Shown: piece after piece, positions 1-6,469 of the stretch
Numbering within the stretch: the first letter of the stretch is position 1
How the letters are laid out: each line of letters starts with the position of its first letter
Source of the DNA: an uncultured Prosthecobacter sp.
GTDB lineage: Bacteria > Verrucomicrobiota > Verrucomicrobiia > Verrucomicrobiales > Verrucomicrobiaceae
DNA: 7,009 nt
Reading direction: 5' to 3'
NCBI GenBank assembly: GCA_947523045.1
Contig: CANNUR010000158.1
Location: 1-7,009 of the forward strand
Notes under the pieces: model-generated
The model's database searches: none
What the model was told of the DNA's origin: nothing
What the model saw: only the letters and a program-made list of their open reading frames with translations
Made by a program: the position numbers and the translations under genes

Positions 1-115
1 CAAACCCTGCCAAGGCAAGCAGGTGGCAGAGCATCGCCATCGTGCGTTCTTCCTTGGAGGGGACCGCCGCGGAAACTTCCGGGGCGCCGTCTGGAGGCGG
101 GGTGCTGGTTTCCAT
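1..115 (-). CDS. DUF4870-type membrane protein, N-terminal fragment (runs off the left edge)
   Basis: Only the first 38 codons are in the window. After a Pro/Ala/Glu-rich, probably disordered stretch of about 20 residues comes SKEERTMAMLCHLLALAGF. This matches the characteristic opening of the DUF4870 (Tic20-like) family, small proteins with a few membrane helices and no established biochemical role. The run beginning MAMLCHLLALAGF would be the start of the first helix. The ATG at 115-113 is chosen because AGGTGGGG lies 5 bases upstream and the family motif follows at the expected distance. The start is 12 bases past the stop of the acyl-CoA synthetase on the same strand, so the two are probably co-transcribed. 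A functional link to the synthetase is not implied by the sequence. The family call rests on one short motif, so confidence is moderate. Confidence 0.68.
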   Translation of the reverse strand, partial: METSTPPPDGAPEVSAAVPSKEERTMAMLCHLLALAGF

Positions 116-120
116 ACGGT

Positions 121-128
121 CCCCACCT
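121..128 (-). promoter_or_regulatory. Shine-Dalgarno sequence of the DUF4870-type gene
   Basis: Read on the minus strand this is AGGTGGGG, a good anti-16S match, with 5 bases between it and the ATG at 115. It begins inside the stop codon of the upstream synthetase gene (TTAAGGTGGGG). Translation of the second gene can therefore start as ribosomes finish the first. It is one of only two clear Shine-Dalgarno sites in the window. Confidence 0.6.
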
Positions 129-1600
129 TAACCTGTCGCCGCCAGCGGCGCAACCGCGGTCTCGGCGAGCGGACGGGTGCGGTCGGGCTTGCCGCTGGCG
201 GTTTTCGGCAGGGCTGGCACCAAGACAAAGCGCACCGGCACCTTGTGCGCCGACAGTCGGGCGCGGCAGTGCTCGGCCAAGGCCCGCACGCTGGGCGGTG
301 CGACGGGGTCGCGGGCGACGATTTCCGCGGCCGGCACCTGGCCGAAGCCCGGGTGTGGCAGGCCGGCGACGCGGGCTTCGCGCACGCCGGGATGGGTTTG
401 CAGGCAGGCCTCGATCTCCTCGGGGAAGCACTTCATGCCGCCGACGTTGATGACACTGTGGCGACGCCCGAGCAGCCAGATGGCACCGTCGCCATCGCGC
501 CGGGCGAGGTCGCCGGTGCGGAACCAGCCGTCCTCAAGCAGGCGCTCGCGCGGGGTCCACGGGCTCAGGTAGGCATCGGCAAAGCCCGGTCCGCGCAGGC
601 AGAGTTCGCCGGTCTCGCCCTCGGCCACCGGGCGACCCGACTCGTCGCGCAGCTCGATGTCGAAGTCGGGCTGCGGGGCGCCGACGCTCGCCGTCTTGTC
701 CGGCCAGGCGGTGTTGAGCAGGGGCAGGCCGCATTCGATGATGCCGAGCGCCTGGCGCAGTGGCAGGCCGAAGGTGCGCTGAAAGGCCTCGGCCGTGGCG
801 GCCGGCAGCGGTGCGGCGGTCGACACCGCCAGGCGCAGGCTCGGCACTGGTCCGGCACCGGGTGCGCCGGCGAGCTGAGCATGATGGAAGGGGGAGGCGT
901 ACAGCACCGTGCCGCGGTGCTCACGCAGGGCGGCGACCACGTCCTCGCCGAGGTGGCTGGCGGGCAGCACGGTGGCGGCGCCATGACGCAGGTAGAGCAG
1001 CAAAGAGACGGCGAAGTGATGCGCCATCGGCAGCATCCAGAGGATGCGATCGCCCGGGCCGATGCCGAGGCCGGCGTTGGCGGCGGTCAGGCGCGCGAGC
1101 AAGGTTTCGTGCGAGAGCACGATGCCCTTGCGCCGGCCGGTGGTGCCGGAACTGAAGCGGACCAGCGCCGGGTTCAGCTTCACCAGCGCGGCTTCATCAA
1201 AGGTCGGTGGCGGCGGGGCCAGCTCAAACCAGGTGGCGGTCAGGCCGGCAGCAGCCAGTGCACGCGTCTCGCGAGCCGGATGCGGCCAGTTATGGCCATC
1301 GGCGGCGAGCACGGCGTGCAGGGAAGTGGTCGCCGCCAGTTCGACCTGCTCGGGTCCGGTCAGCTCCGGCGCCACCGGGATGAGCACCGCGCCGGCGCGC
1401 AGCAGGGCGAGCGACCAAACAATGTGCGCCAGACCATTCGGACAGGACAGCCCCACCCGGCGGCCCCGACAATCGCCGAGCGCGGCCGCAGCCGCGGCGG
1501 TCCAGGCGTCGAGTTCCCCGTAGCTCGTCGTGCGCGCCGCCTCAATGAGGGCGGGCGCGTCCGGATAGGCGCGGTGGAAAATGTCGTTGGCGAGGTTCAT
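128..1600 (-). CDS. AMP-forming acyl-CoA synthetase / AMP-binding protein (ANL superfamily)
   Basis: This 490-residue protein should activate a carboxylic acid with ATP to an acyl-adenylate, then pass it to CoA or another thiol carrier. The order of motifs is typical of the ANL superfamily. The phosphate-binding loop SSGTTGRRKGI is at 150-160. An A4-like PMAHHFAV is near 191-198. FRTGD is at 360-364, with Asp364 expected to hold the ribose. The hinge and A8 region GRRHSVINVGGMK is at 378-390. KTASGK at 466-471 carries the catalytic lysine, Lys471. There is no signal peptide or membrane segment, so it is probably cytoplasmic. Two motifs are unusual: the A5 position reads LGIIECG instead of YGxTE, and the A8 arginine is in GRRH rather than GRxD. 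The length is slightly short for a long-chain acyl-CoA ligase. The substrate cannot be read from sequence; fatty, aryl or carrier-protein-linked acids are all possible. The ATG at 1600 gives a natural N-terminus (MNLANDIFHR); AGGA directly abuts it, closer than a normal Shine-Dalgarno site. Confidence 0.9.
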   Translation of the reverse strand: MNLANDIFHRAYPDAPALIEAARTTSYGELDAWTAAAAAALGDCRGRRVGLSCPNGLAHIVWSLALLRAGAVLIPVAPELTGPEQVELAATTSLHAVLAADGHNWPHPARETRALAAAGLTATWFELAPPPPTFDEAALVKLNPALVRFSSGTTGRRKGIVLSHETLLARLTAANAGLGIGPGDRILWMLPMAHHFAVSLLLYLRHGAATVLPASHLGEDVVAALREHRGTVLYASPFHHAQLAGAPGAGPVPSLRLAVSTAAPLPAATAEAFQRTFGLPLRQALGIIECGLPLLNTAWPDKTASVGAPQPDFDIELRDESGRPVAEGETGELCLRGPGFADAYLSPWTPRERLLEDGWFRTGDLARRDGDGAIWLLGRRHSVINVGGMKCFPEEIEACLQTHPGVREARVAGLPHPGFGQVPAAEIVARDPVAPPSVRALAEHCRARLSAHKVPVRFVLVPALPKTASGKPDRTRPLAETAVAPLAATG

Positions 1601-1614
1601 TCCTGAGCGGATTC

Positions 1615-1642
1615 ATGCTAGCCCGCGATGCCGGGCTGGCAA
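1615..1642 (-). promoter_or_regulatory. candidate sigma70-like promoter of the acyl-CoA synthetase gene
   Basis: Read on the minus strand there is TTGCCA (1642-1637, five of six -35 consensus bases), a 16-base spacer, then TAGCAT (1620-1615, four of six -10 bases). Transcription would start near 1608, giving a leader of only about 8 bases before the ATG at 1600. That fits the absence of a properly spaced Shine-Dalgarno sequence. The 16-base spacing equals that of the stronger rplY promoter in this window. This is a consensus match only, in GC-rich DNA, so it is tentative. Confidence 0.4.
1617..1640. repeat. inverted repeat in the divergent spacer, possible operator
   Basis: Half-sites GCTAGCCCG (1617-1625) and CGGGCTGGC (1632-1640) are complementary over 9 positions, with one T/G exception, around the 6-base centre cgatgc. 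There is no adjacent T-run, so it does not look like a terminator. It coincides almost exactly with the spacer between the candidate -35 and -10 of the synthetase promoter, a typical position for a repressor or activator site. It could instead be a chance palindrome in GC-rich DNA. The rest of the 1601-1733 spacer shows no convincing plus-strand promoter. Confidence 0.4.
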
Positions 1643-1733
1643 TCGCGCGCCCGACCCTTTCTTGTCTTCGGTCGCCCTTCCTTGCGAAATGGTGGCCGGC
1701 CGGCGGCGTTTGTGTTAGGACAGCATTAACCTC

Positions 1734-2156
1734 ATGAAAATTCGCCTGCTCCCCGTTTTTGCCGCGCTGTTGCTGGCCAGCGGCACCCGTTTGCCGGCTG
1801 CCGACGCCAAGGTCGATTTTGCCAGCCAGATCAAACCCATCCTCGGCGCTCGCTGCATCAGCTGCCACCAGTCGGGCGCGCTGTTTGGCGAGCTGAACCT
1901 GGAGAACCGCGACATGGCCTTCAAGAAGCGCGCCAACGGTCCGGTCATCCTGCCGGGCCGACCCGACAGCAGCATGCTGTACCTGGTGCTCAAGCTGCCG
2001 CCGAAGGAGATGAAGGCGATGCCGCCCAATGGCCACCGCATTCCGGATCGCGAAGTGCAGCTCATCCACGACTGGATCCAGCAGGGGGCGGCATGGCCCA
2101 CCGGCGCCGAGGGCGTCATTCGTCCGCCTGCGGCCAAGGCCGACACCGGTTCCTGA
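1734..2156 (+). CDS. secreted monohaem c-type cytochrome-domain protein (Planctomycete cytochrome C / PSCyt1 type)
   Basis: This 140-residue protein begins with a clear Sec signal peptide: a positive start (MKIR), a hydrophobic core at about residues 5-16, and likely cleavage near PAADA (residues 21-25). The mature part has one haem-attachment motif, CISCH, at residues 41-45, in the setting IKPILGARCISCH that is typical of the PSCyt1 family (PF07635). The second family signature, KAMPPNGH, supplies Met96 as the likely sixth haem ligand. It is followed by an IHDWIQQGAAW helix at about 111-121. It should be a periplasmic electron carrier or haem domain. In Planctomycetes and Verrucomicrobia this domain is usually fused to large DUF1549/DUF1553 or beta-propeller proteins; here it stands alone. 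No Shine-Dalgarno sequence is visible at the ATG. The gene ends 12 bases before the peptide-binding protein, with which it is probably co-transcribed. The partner and pathway are unknown. Confidence 0.88.
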   Translation: MKIRLLPVFAALLLASGTRLPAADAKVDFASQIKPILGARCISCHQSGALFGELNLENRDMAFKKRANGPVILPGRPDSSMLYLVLKLPPKEMKAMPPNGHRIPDREVQLIHDWIQQGAAWPTGAEGVIRPPAAKADTGS

Positions 2157-2168
2157 CGCGGCCCCGCC

Positions 2169-3797
2169 ATGACCGCCTGGATCGCGCGCCTGCTCCTGCT
2201 CGCCGGCCTCATCGCCGCGCTGTTCGGCTTTCATCACGCGCGCACCCACCGGCCGCTGCGGGTCGACACCGCCCGCGCGCAGGGCATCCTGCTGCTCGGC
2301 AACGGCACCGACCCCGCCACCCTCGATCCCCACCTCGCCACCGGCACGCCCGAGCACCACATCATCGACGCCCTGTTCGAGGGCCTGGTGACCCCGGCGG
2401 CCGACAACCCCGATGGCCATGCCCCGGGCGCGGCGGAGCGCTGGCAGACCGAGGACTTTGTCCACTGGACCTTCCACCTGCGTCGCAACGGTCGCTGGAG
2501 CGACGGCACGCCGGTCACTGCGCGCGACTTCCTGTTCGCCTACGAACGCATCCTGACGCCGGCGCTCGCCGCCGACTACGCGCCGATGCTGTACCCGCTG
2601 CGCAACGCCGAGGCCTTCAACACCGGCAAGATCACCGACTTCCGCCAGGTCGGTGTCGAGGCGCCCGACGACCACACCCTGCGCCTCACGCTGAAGGGGC
2701 CGGCACCCTACCTGCTGTCGATGCTCAAGCACTACGCCTGGTATCCCGTGCCGCGCCACGTCATTGAGCGCCACGGGCGCATGACCGACCGTGTGTCGCC
2801 CTGGACGCGCGACGGTCACTTCGTTGGCAACGGCGCCTTTCAGCTCAAGGAGTGGCGGCTCAATCACTACCTCGCCGTCGAGCGCAACCCGCACTACTGG
2901 GATGCCGCCTCGGTGCGCTTGAACGGCATCCACTTTTTTCCCATCGTCAGCGACGCCACCGAGGAGCGCGCCTATCGTGACGGCCAGTTGCATGCGACCC
3001 AGACCCTGCCGCTGGCGAAGATCCCCGACTACCGGAGTCGGCCGGATTGTCGCATCGATCCGCTGCTCGGGGTGTATTTTTACCGCTGCAACGTCACGGT
3101 GAAACCGCTCGACGACCCGCGCGTGCGGCGCGCCCTGGCGCTGGCGCTCGACCGCGCGAGCCTGACCGGCAATGTCCTGCGCGCCGGTCAGCAGCCCGCG
3201 CACGGGTTCACCCCGCCGGGCTGTGCCGAGGGCTACACCACGCCGCAGGTGCTTGAGTTTGATCCGGAGCGCGCGCGCCGCCTGCTGGCCGAGGCCGGCT
3301 TTCCGGAGGGCCGTGGTTTTCCGGAGTTGGAGATCCTCATCAACACCTCCGAAGCTCACCGCGTCATTGCCGAGGCCGTGCAGGAAATGTGGAAACGGCA
3401 TCTCAATGTCCGCGTCGGCGTGCGCAACGAGGACTGGGGCGTTTATCTGGAAAGCCAGCGCAAGCTCGCCTTCAGCCTGAGCCGCGCGGCCTGGGTGGGG
3501 GATTACCTCGACCCCTCGACCTTCCTGACGATGTGGCGCACCGGCGATGGCAACAACAACACCGGCTGGAGCCGTGCCGAGTACGATGCCCTGCTCGACG
3601 CCAGCGCCCGCGAGGGTGACCCCGCGCGGCGCTTTGAGATCCTGGGCCGGGCCGAGCGCCTGCTGCTCGAGGAACTGCCCGTGCTGCCGGTTTACTGGTA
3701 TGTCCGCCCCTGGCTCAAGCGCCCGGAGGTCCAGGGCTGGCCGCCCTCCGTACTCGACAGTCGCTGCTACAAGGCCATCTCTCTGGAAGCCCCTTGA
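2169..3797 (+). CDS. OppA-like peptide ABC transporter substrate-binding protein (SBP_bac_5 family)
   Basis: This 542-residue protein is the extracytoplasmic binding component of an oligopeptide importer. Family signatures appear in order. GTDPATLDP is at 46-54. The block ending WSDGTPVTARDFLFAYERI lies at about 110-128. NGAFQLKEW with ERNPHYW is at 221-244, DDPRVRRALALALDR at 315-329 and AWVGDYLDPSTFL at 441-453. Asp445 of that last motif matches the OppA aspartate that binds the peptide's amino terminus. The stretch DPLLGVYFYRCNV (297-309) also resembles OppA closely, so oligopeptides are the likeliest ligand. A hydrophobic segment at about 8-21 lacks a lipobox cysteine, so the protein is not a lipoprotein. 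It may stay anchored by this helix or be cleaved later, for example after ARA at about residue 37. No permease or ATPase gene is present here, so it is an orphan or uses a transporter encoded elsewhere. The start lies 12 bases after the cytochrome gene, with no visible Shine-Dalgarno sequence. Confidence 0.92.
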   Translation: MTAWIARLLLLAGLIAALFGFHHARTHRPLRVDTARAQGILLLGNGTDPATLDPHLATGTPEHHIIDALFEGLVTPAADNPDGHAPGAAERWQTEDFVHWTFHLRRNGRWSDGTPVTARDFLFAYERILTPALAADYAPMLYPLRNAEAFNTGKITDFRQVGVEAPDDHTLRLTLKGPAPYLLSMLKHYAWYPVPRHVIERHGRMTDRVSPWTRDGHFVGNGAFQLKEWRLNHYLAVERNPHYWDAASVRLNGIHFFPIVSDATEERAYRDGQLHATQTLPLAKIPDYRSRPDCRIDPLLGVYFYRCNVTVKPLDDPRVRRALALALDRASLTGNVLRAGQQPAHGFTPPGCAEGYTTPQVLEFDPERARRLLAEAGFPEGRGFPELEILINTSEAHRVIAEAVQEMWKRHLNVRVGVRNEDWGVYLESQRKLAFSLSRAAWVGDYLDPSTFLTMWRTGDGNNNTGWSRAEYDALLDASAREGDPARRFEILGRAERLLLEELPVLPVYWYVRPWLKRPEVQGWPPSVLDSRCYKAISLEAP

Positions 3798-3835
3798 TTT
3801 CCCCGCGGTTACGGCCTACCAGCAGCCTGCCTGCC

Positions 3836-4757
<922 letters not shown>

Positions 4758-4768
<11 letters not shown>

Positions 4769-4785
4769 CGGCGGGCGACTATGCT
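4758..4785 (+). promoter_or_regulatory. sigma70-like promoter for rplY-pth-rpsF
   Basis: A perfect -35 box, TTGACA (4758-4763), is followed after 16 bases by TATGCT (4780-4785), a four-of-six -10 box. The -35 box lies in the last codons of prs (TTT GAC ATC TAG), so the promoter overlaps the end of that gene. Transcription would start near 4792, leaving a leader of about 40 bases that contains the rplY ribosome-binding site. It is the best promoter match in the window, and its position before a ribosomal-protein gene makes biological sense. Confidence 0.68.
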
Positions 4786-4817
4786 CCCGGCCCTTTTCTT
4801 CCAAACACCTGTTCATC

Positions 4818-4821
4818 GGAG
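4818..4821 (+). promoter_or_regulatory. Shine-Dalgarno sequence of rplY
   Basis: GGAG lies 9 bases before the ATG at 4831, in the leader downstream of the predicted promoter. It supports that start codon. The neighbouring prs, rpsF and peptide-binding-protein starts have no comparable site. Confidence 0.55.
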
Positions 4822-4830
4822 CAACGCATC

Positions 4831-5439
4831 ATGGCCAAAATCCTCGACATCCCCGCCCAGCCGCGCACCAGCGCCGGTACGTCCGCCGTCAACCGCCTGC
4901 GCAAGTCCGGCTCGATCCCGGCCGTGATCTACGGTCGCAAGACCGCCCCGACCAATGTGCAGGTCGACGCCAAGTCCTTCACCAAGCTGATTGAGAGCAG
5001 CGCCTCGGACAACATCCTCGTCAGCCTCAAGCTCGGCGATCAGGCTCAGCTCGCGCTGGTCCAGGAAGTCCAGCACGATCACCTGCGCGGCGGCATCCTG
5101 CATGTCGACTTCCACGCCGTCGCCATGGACGAAGAAATCCACGCCCAGGTGCCGCTGCACCTGACCGGTGAGTCCCCCGGCGTCAAGCTCGGCGGCCTGC
5201 TGGAAATCTTCCACCACAACCTCGAAGTCCGCTGCCTGCCCAAGGATCTGCCGGAGAACCTTGAGATCGACATCTCGACGCTCGAGCATGGCCAGGGCGT
5301 CAGCGTTGGCGATGTCAAGCTTCCCGAAGGCGTGCGTGCCAAGCTGGCCGCCGAAGTGCTGGTGCTGAGCTGTGTGGCGCCGAAGGTCGAGGAGACCCCT
5401 GCCGCCGCTGCGGCCGCCGCCGCCCCGGCCAAGAAGTAA
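4831..5439 (+). CDS. rplY: 50S ribosomal protein L25, long CTC/TL5 type
   Basis: This 202-residue protein binds 5S rRNA in the large ribosomal subunit. The N-terminal part (about 1-92) is the 5S-binding L25 domain, with RTSAGTSAVNRLRKSGSIPAV at about residues 12-32 and QHDHLRGGILHVDFHAV at about 81-97. The remainder to about 188 is the extra C-terminal beta domain found in the CTC/TL5 group and absent from the short E. coli L25; it includes IPVxxx-like VPLHLTGESPGVKLGG and GVSVGDVKLPEGV. The last 15 or so residues are a low-complexity Pro/Ala/Lys tail (a run of eight alanines, then PAKK), which is common in this family and probably disordered. It is the first gene of the unit driven by the promoter at the end of prs. 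The pth gene follows 27 bases later with no terminator between. Confidence 0.96.
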   Translation: MAKILDIPAQPRTSAGTSAVNRLRKSGSIPAVIYGRKTAPTNVQVDAKSFTKLIESSASDNILVSLKLGDQAQLALVQEVQHDHLRGGILHVDFHAVAMDEEIHAQVPLHLTGESPGVKLGGLLEIFHHNLEVRCLPKDLPENLEIDISTLEHGQGVSVGDVKLPEGVRAKLAAEVLVLSCVAPKVEETPAAAAAAAAPAKK

Positions 5440-5466
5440 TCCAGGTGTTCGTGCCTGAGAATCGCC

Positions 5467-6108
5467 GTGTCCGGAGTTGATGCCCCCCCGCGCGCTCCGG
5501 AAGCGGTCGTTCCCCGGCTGATTGTCGGTCTCGGCAACCCCGGGCCGGAATACCACAACACCCGTCACAACGCAGGTTTCATGGTCCTCGACGAGCTGGC
5601 AAGCCGCTTCGGAACCTCCTTTGCCGAGGAGCGCCGCTGGCATGGCCTGGCGGCGAAGTTCGCCGGCGGCTGGTTGCTCAAGCCGATGACCTTCATGAAC
5701 GACAGCGGTCGCAGTGCCGCCGCCCTGGCGCACTTTTACAAGATCGCCCCGGCCGAGACGCTGGTCGTTCACGACGACGTCGACCTGCCGCTTGGCAGCC
5801 TGCGGGTGCGCCTGGCCGGTTCTGCGGCCGGTCACAACGGCCTGAAGTCGCTCATCCGCCACTTCGGCACCGAAGCCTTTCCCCGTCTCAAGGTCGGCAT
5901 CGCCGCCGGAGCCGGTCGCCCCGCCGGCGGTCGCCTGGTCGGCCACGTGCTCGGCGGCTTCCGCCCCGAGGAGCAGACCGAGATCCAGATTGCGGTGCAG
6001 CGCGCCGCCGATGCCATCATCCTCGCCTTGCGTTCCGGCCTGGGCGCGGCGATGAATCTTTTCAACCAGAAACCCAACGCCAACCCACCACCTCAGACAC
6101 CACGATGA
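5467..6108 (+). CDS. pth: peptidyl-tRNA hydrolase
   Basis: This enzyme cleaves the ester bond of peptidyl-tRNAs that drop off the ribosome, recycling tRNA. All recognised active-site residues of the bacterial family are present: Asn24 in GLGNPG, His34 in TRHNAG, Met77-Asn78 in FMNDSG, Asp103 in VHDD and Asn124 in GHNGLK. These match E. coli Asn10, His20, Met67-Asn68, Asp93 and Asn114. The start is taken as GTG at 5467, giving 213 residues and about 14 more N-terminal residues than E. coli before the first strand (RLIVGLGNPG). No ATG is available before the GLGNPG motif, and only a weak GAGA precedes the GTG, so the exact start is uncertain. The C-terminus ends in an extra Asn/Pro-rich tail (about 201-213). 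Its stop codon overlaps the rpsF start as ATGA, suggesting translational coupling. Confidence 0.96.
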   Translation: MSGVDAPPRAPEAVVPRLIVGLGNPGPEYHNTRHNAGFMVLDELASRFGTSFAEERRWHGLAAKFAGGWLLKPMTFMNDSGRSAAALAHFYKIAPAETLVVHDDVDLPLGSLRVRLAGSAAGHNGLKSLIRHFGTEAFPRLKVGIAAGAGRPAGGRLVGHVLGGFRPEEQTEIQIAVQRAADAIILALRSGLGAAMNLFNQKPNANPPPQTPR

Positions 6109-6395
6109 AGCGCAAGTATGATGCCATGATCGTCCTCGACATGAAGGGCAAGGAAGAATCCGTCGAACAGCTCGTCAGCGGCCTCGGCCGTGAAATGGAG
6201 CTCTCCGGCGCCAAGCTCGAAGAGATCGACCACCTCGGCAAACGCAAGTTCCCCTACAGCCCTCGCCACGTCGAGAGCGGTTACTTCGTCAACTTCAAGA
6301 TCGAGGCCGACAACGCCGCCCTCGACTCGATGCGCGCCAAGTTCCGCCTCAACGAGAACATTTACCAGCAGCAGTACCTGCGCCGCGGCGAATAA
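6105..6395 (+). CDS. rpsF: 30S ribosomal protein S6
   Basis: This 96-residue protein is a component of the small-subunit platform, where S6 pairs with S18 on 16S rRNA. It shows the S6 fold pattern: first strand KYDAMIVLDMK (4-14), helix 1 about 18-33, then the family signature LGKRKFPYSPRH (about 44-55), corresponding to the GRRxLAYPI region of E. coli S6. The third strand is YFVNFKIEA (about 60-68), and the last strand region NIYQQQYLRR closes the domain. It lacks the acidic C-terminal tail of E. coli S6. The ATG lies inside the pth stop (ATGA). No Shine-Dalgarno sequence precedes it; the upstream 35 bases are A/C-rich, so translation probably depends on ribosomes finishing pth. The usual partners of rpsF operons (ssb, rpsR, rplI) do not follow; a terminator does. 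Confidence 0.95.
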   Translation: MKRKYDAMIVLDMKGKEESVEQLVSGLGREMELSGAKLEEIDHLGKRKFPYSPRHVESGYFVNFKIEADNAALDSMRAKFRLNENIYQQQYLRRGE

Positions 6396-6419
6396 GCCGA
6401 TCCCGCGTTGGACTTCACG

Positions 6420-6460
6420 GAGGAGGGGCCGCTTCGGGGGCCTCTCCTCTGTCTTTTTTT
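6420..6460 (+). terminator. intrinsic terminator after rpsF
   Basis: GAGGAGGGGCC (6420-6430) pairs with GGCCTCTCCTC (6439-6449) as an 11-bp stem with one G-U pair and an 8-base loop. The loop contains TTCG and can pair further as a cTTCGg tetraloop if one mismatch and one bulge are allowed. Seven Ts follow at 6454-6460. This is a strong factor-independent terminator for the rplY-pth-rpsF unit, starting 25 bases after the rpsF stop. There is no matching T-run on the minus strand, so it is not an efficient terminator for the convergent ExbB-type gene. Confidence 0.9.
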
Positions 6461-6469
6461 GGGCTCGGT

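Noticed and set aside
23..1606. Long plus-strand open frame of 527 codons opposite the acyl-CoA synthetase
   Set aside because: It is low in stop codons only because the DNA is GC-rich and the minus-strand gene has strong third-position GC. Its translation is Gly/Arg/Ala/Gln-rich with no recognisable domain, while the minus strand has full ANL motifs.
1662..1690. TTGTCT, 17 bases, CGAAAT as a promoter for the cytochrome gene
   Set aside because: The -10 match is poor and the distance and context add no support. The true plus-strand promoter in the 1601-1733 spacer could not be identified.
1542..3401. Very long minus-strand open frame of 619 codons opposite the cytochrome and peptide-binding genes
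   Set aside because: It spans two well-supported plus-strand genes and the intergenic spacers. The translation is rich in Arg, Gly, Val and Gln without family motifs. It is an antisense shadow of GC-rich coding sequence.
3794..3822. TTGATT, 17 bases, TACCAG as a prs promoter
   Set aside because: Only four and three of six consensus bases match, and the resulting leader would be about 7 bases. It is too weak to report as a feature in this GC-rich sequence.
3794..3835. Earlier ATG at 3794 as the prs start
   Set aside because: It would overlap the end of the peptide-binding gene and add 14 residues (MISPRLRPTSSLPA) with no counterpart in the family. The start at 3836 gives the usual N-terminus and length.
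5398..5436. GCC/GCG-rich triplet run near the end of rplY
   Set aside because: It encodes the ordinary alanine-rich disordered tail of CTC-type L25 proteins and needs no separate explanation as a repeat element.
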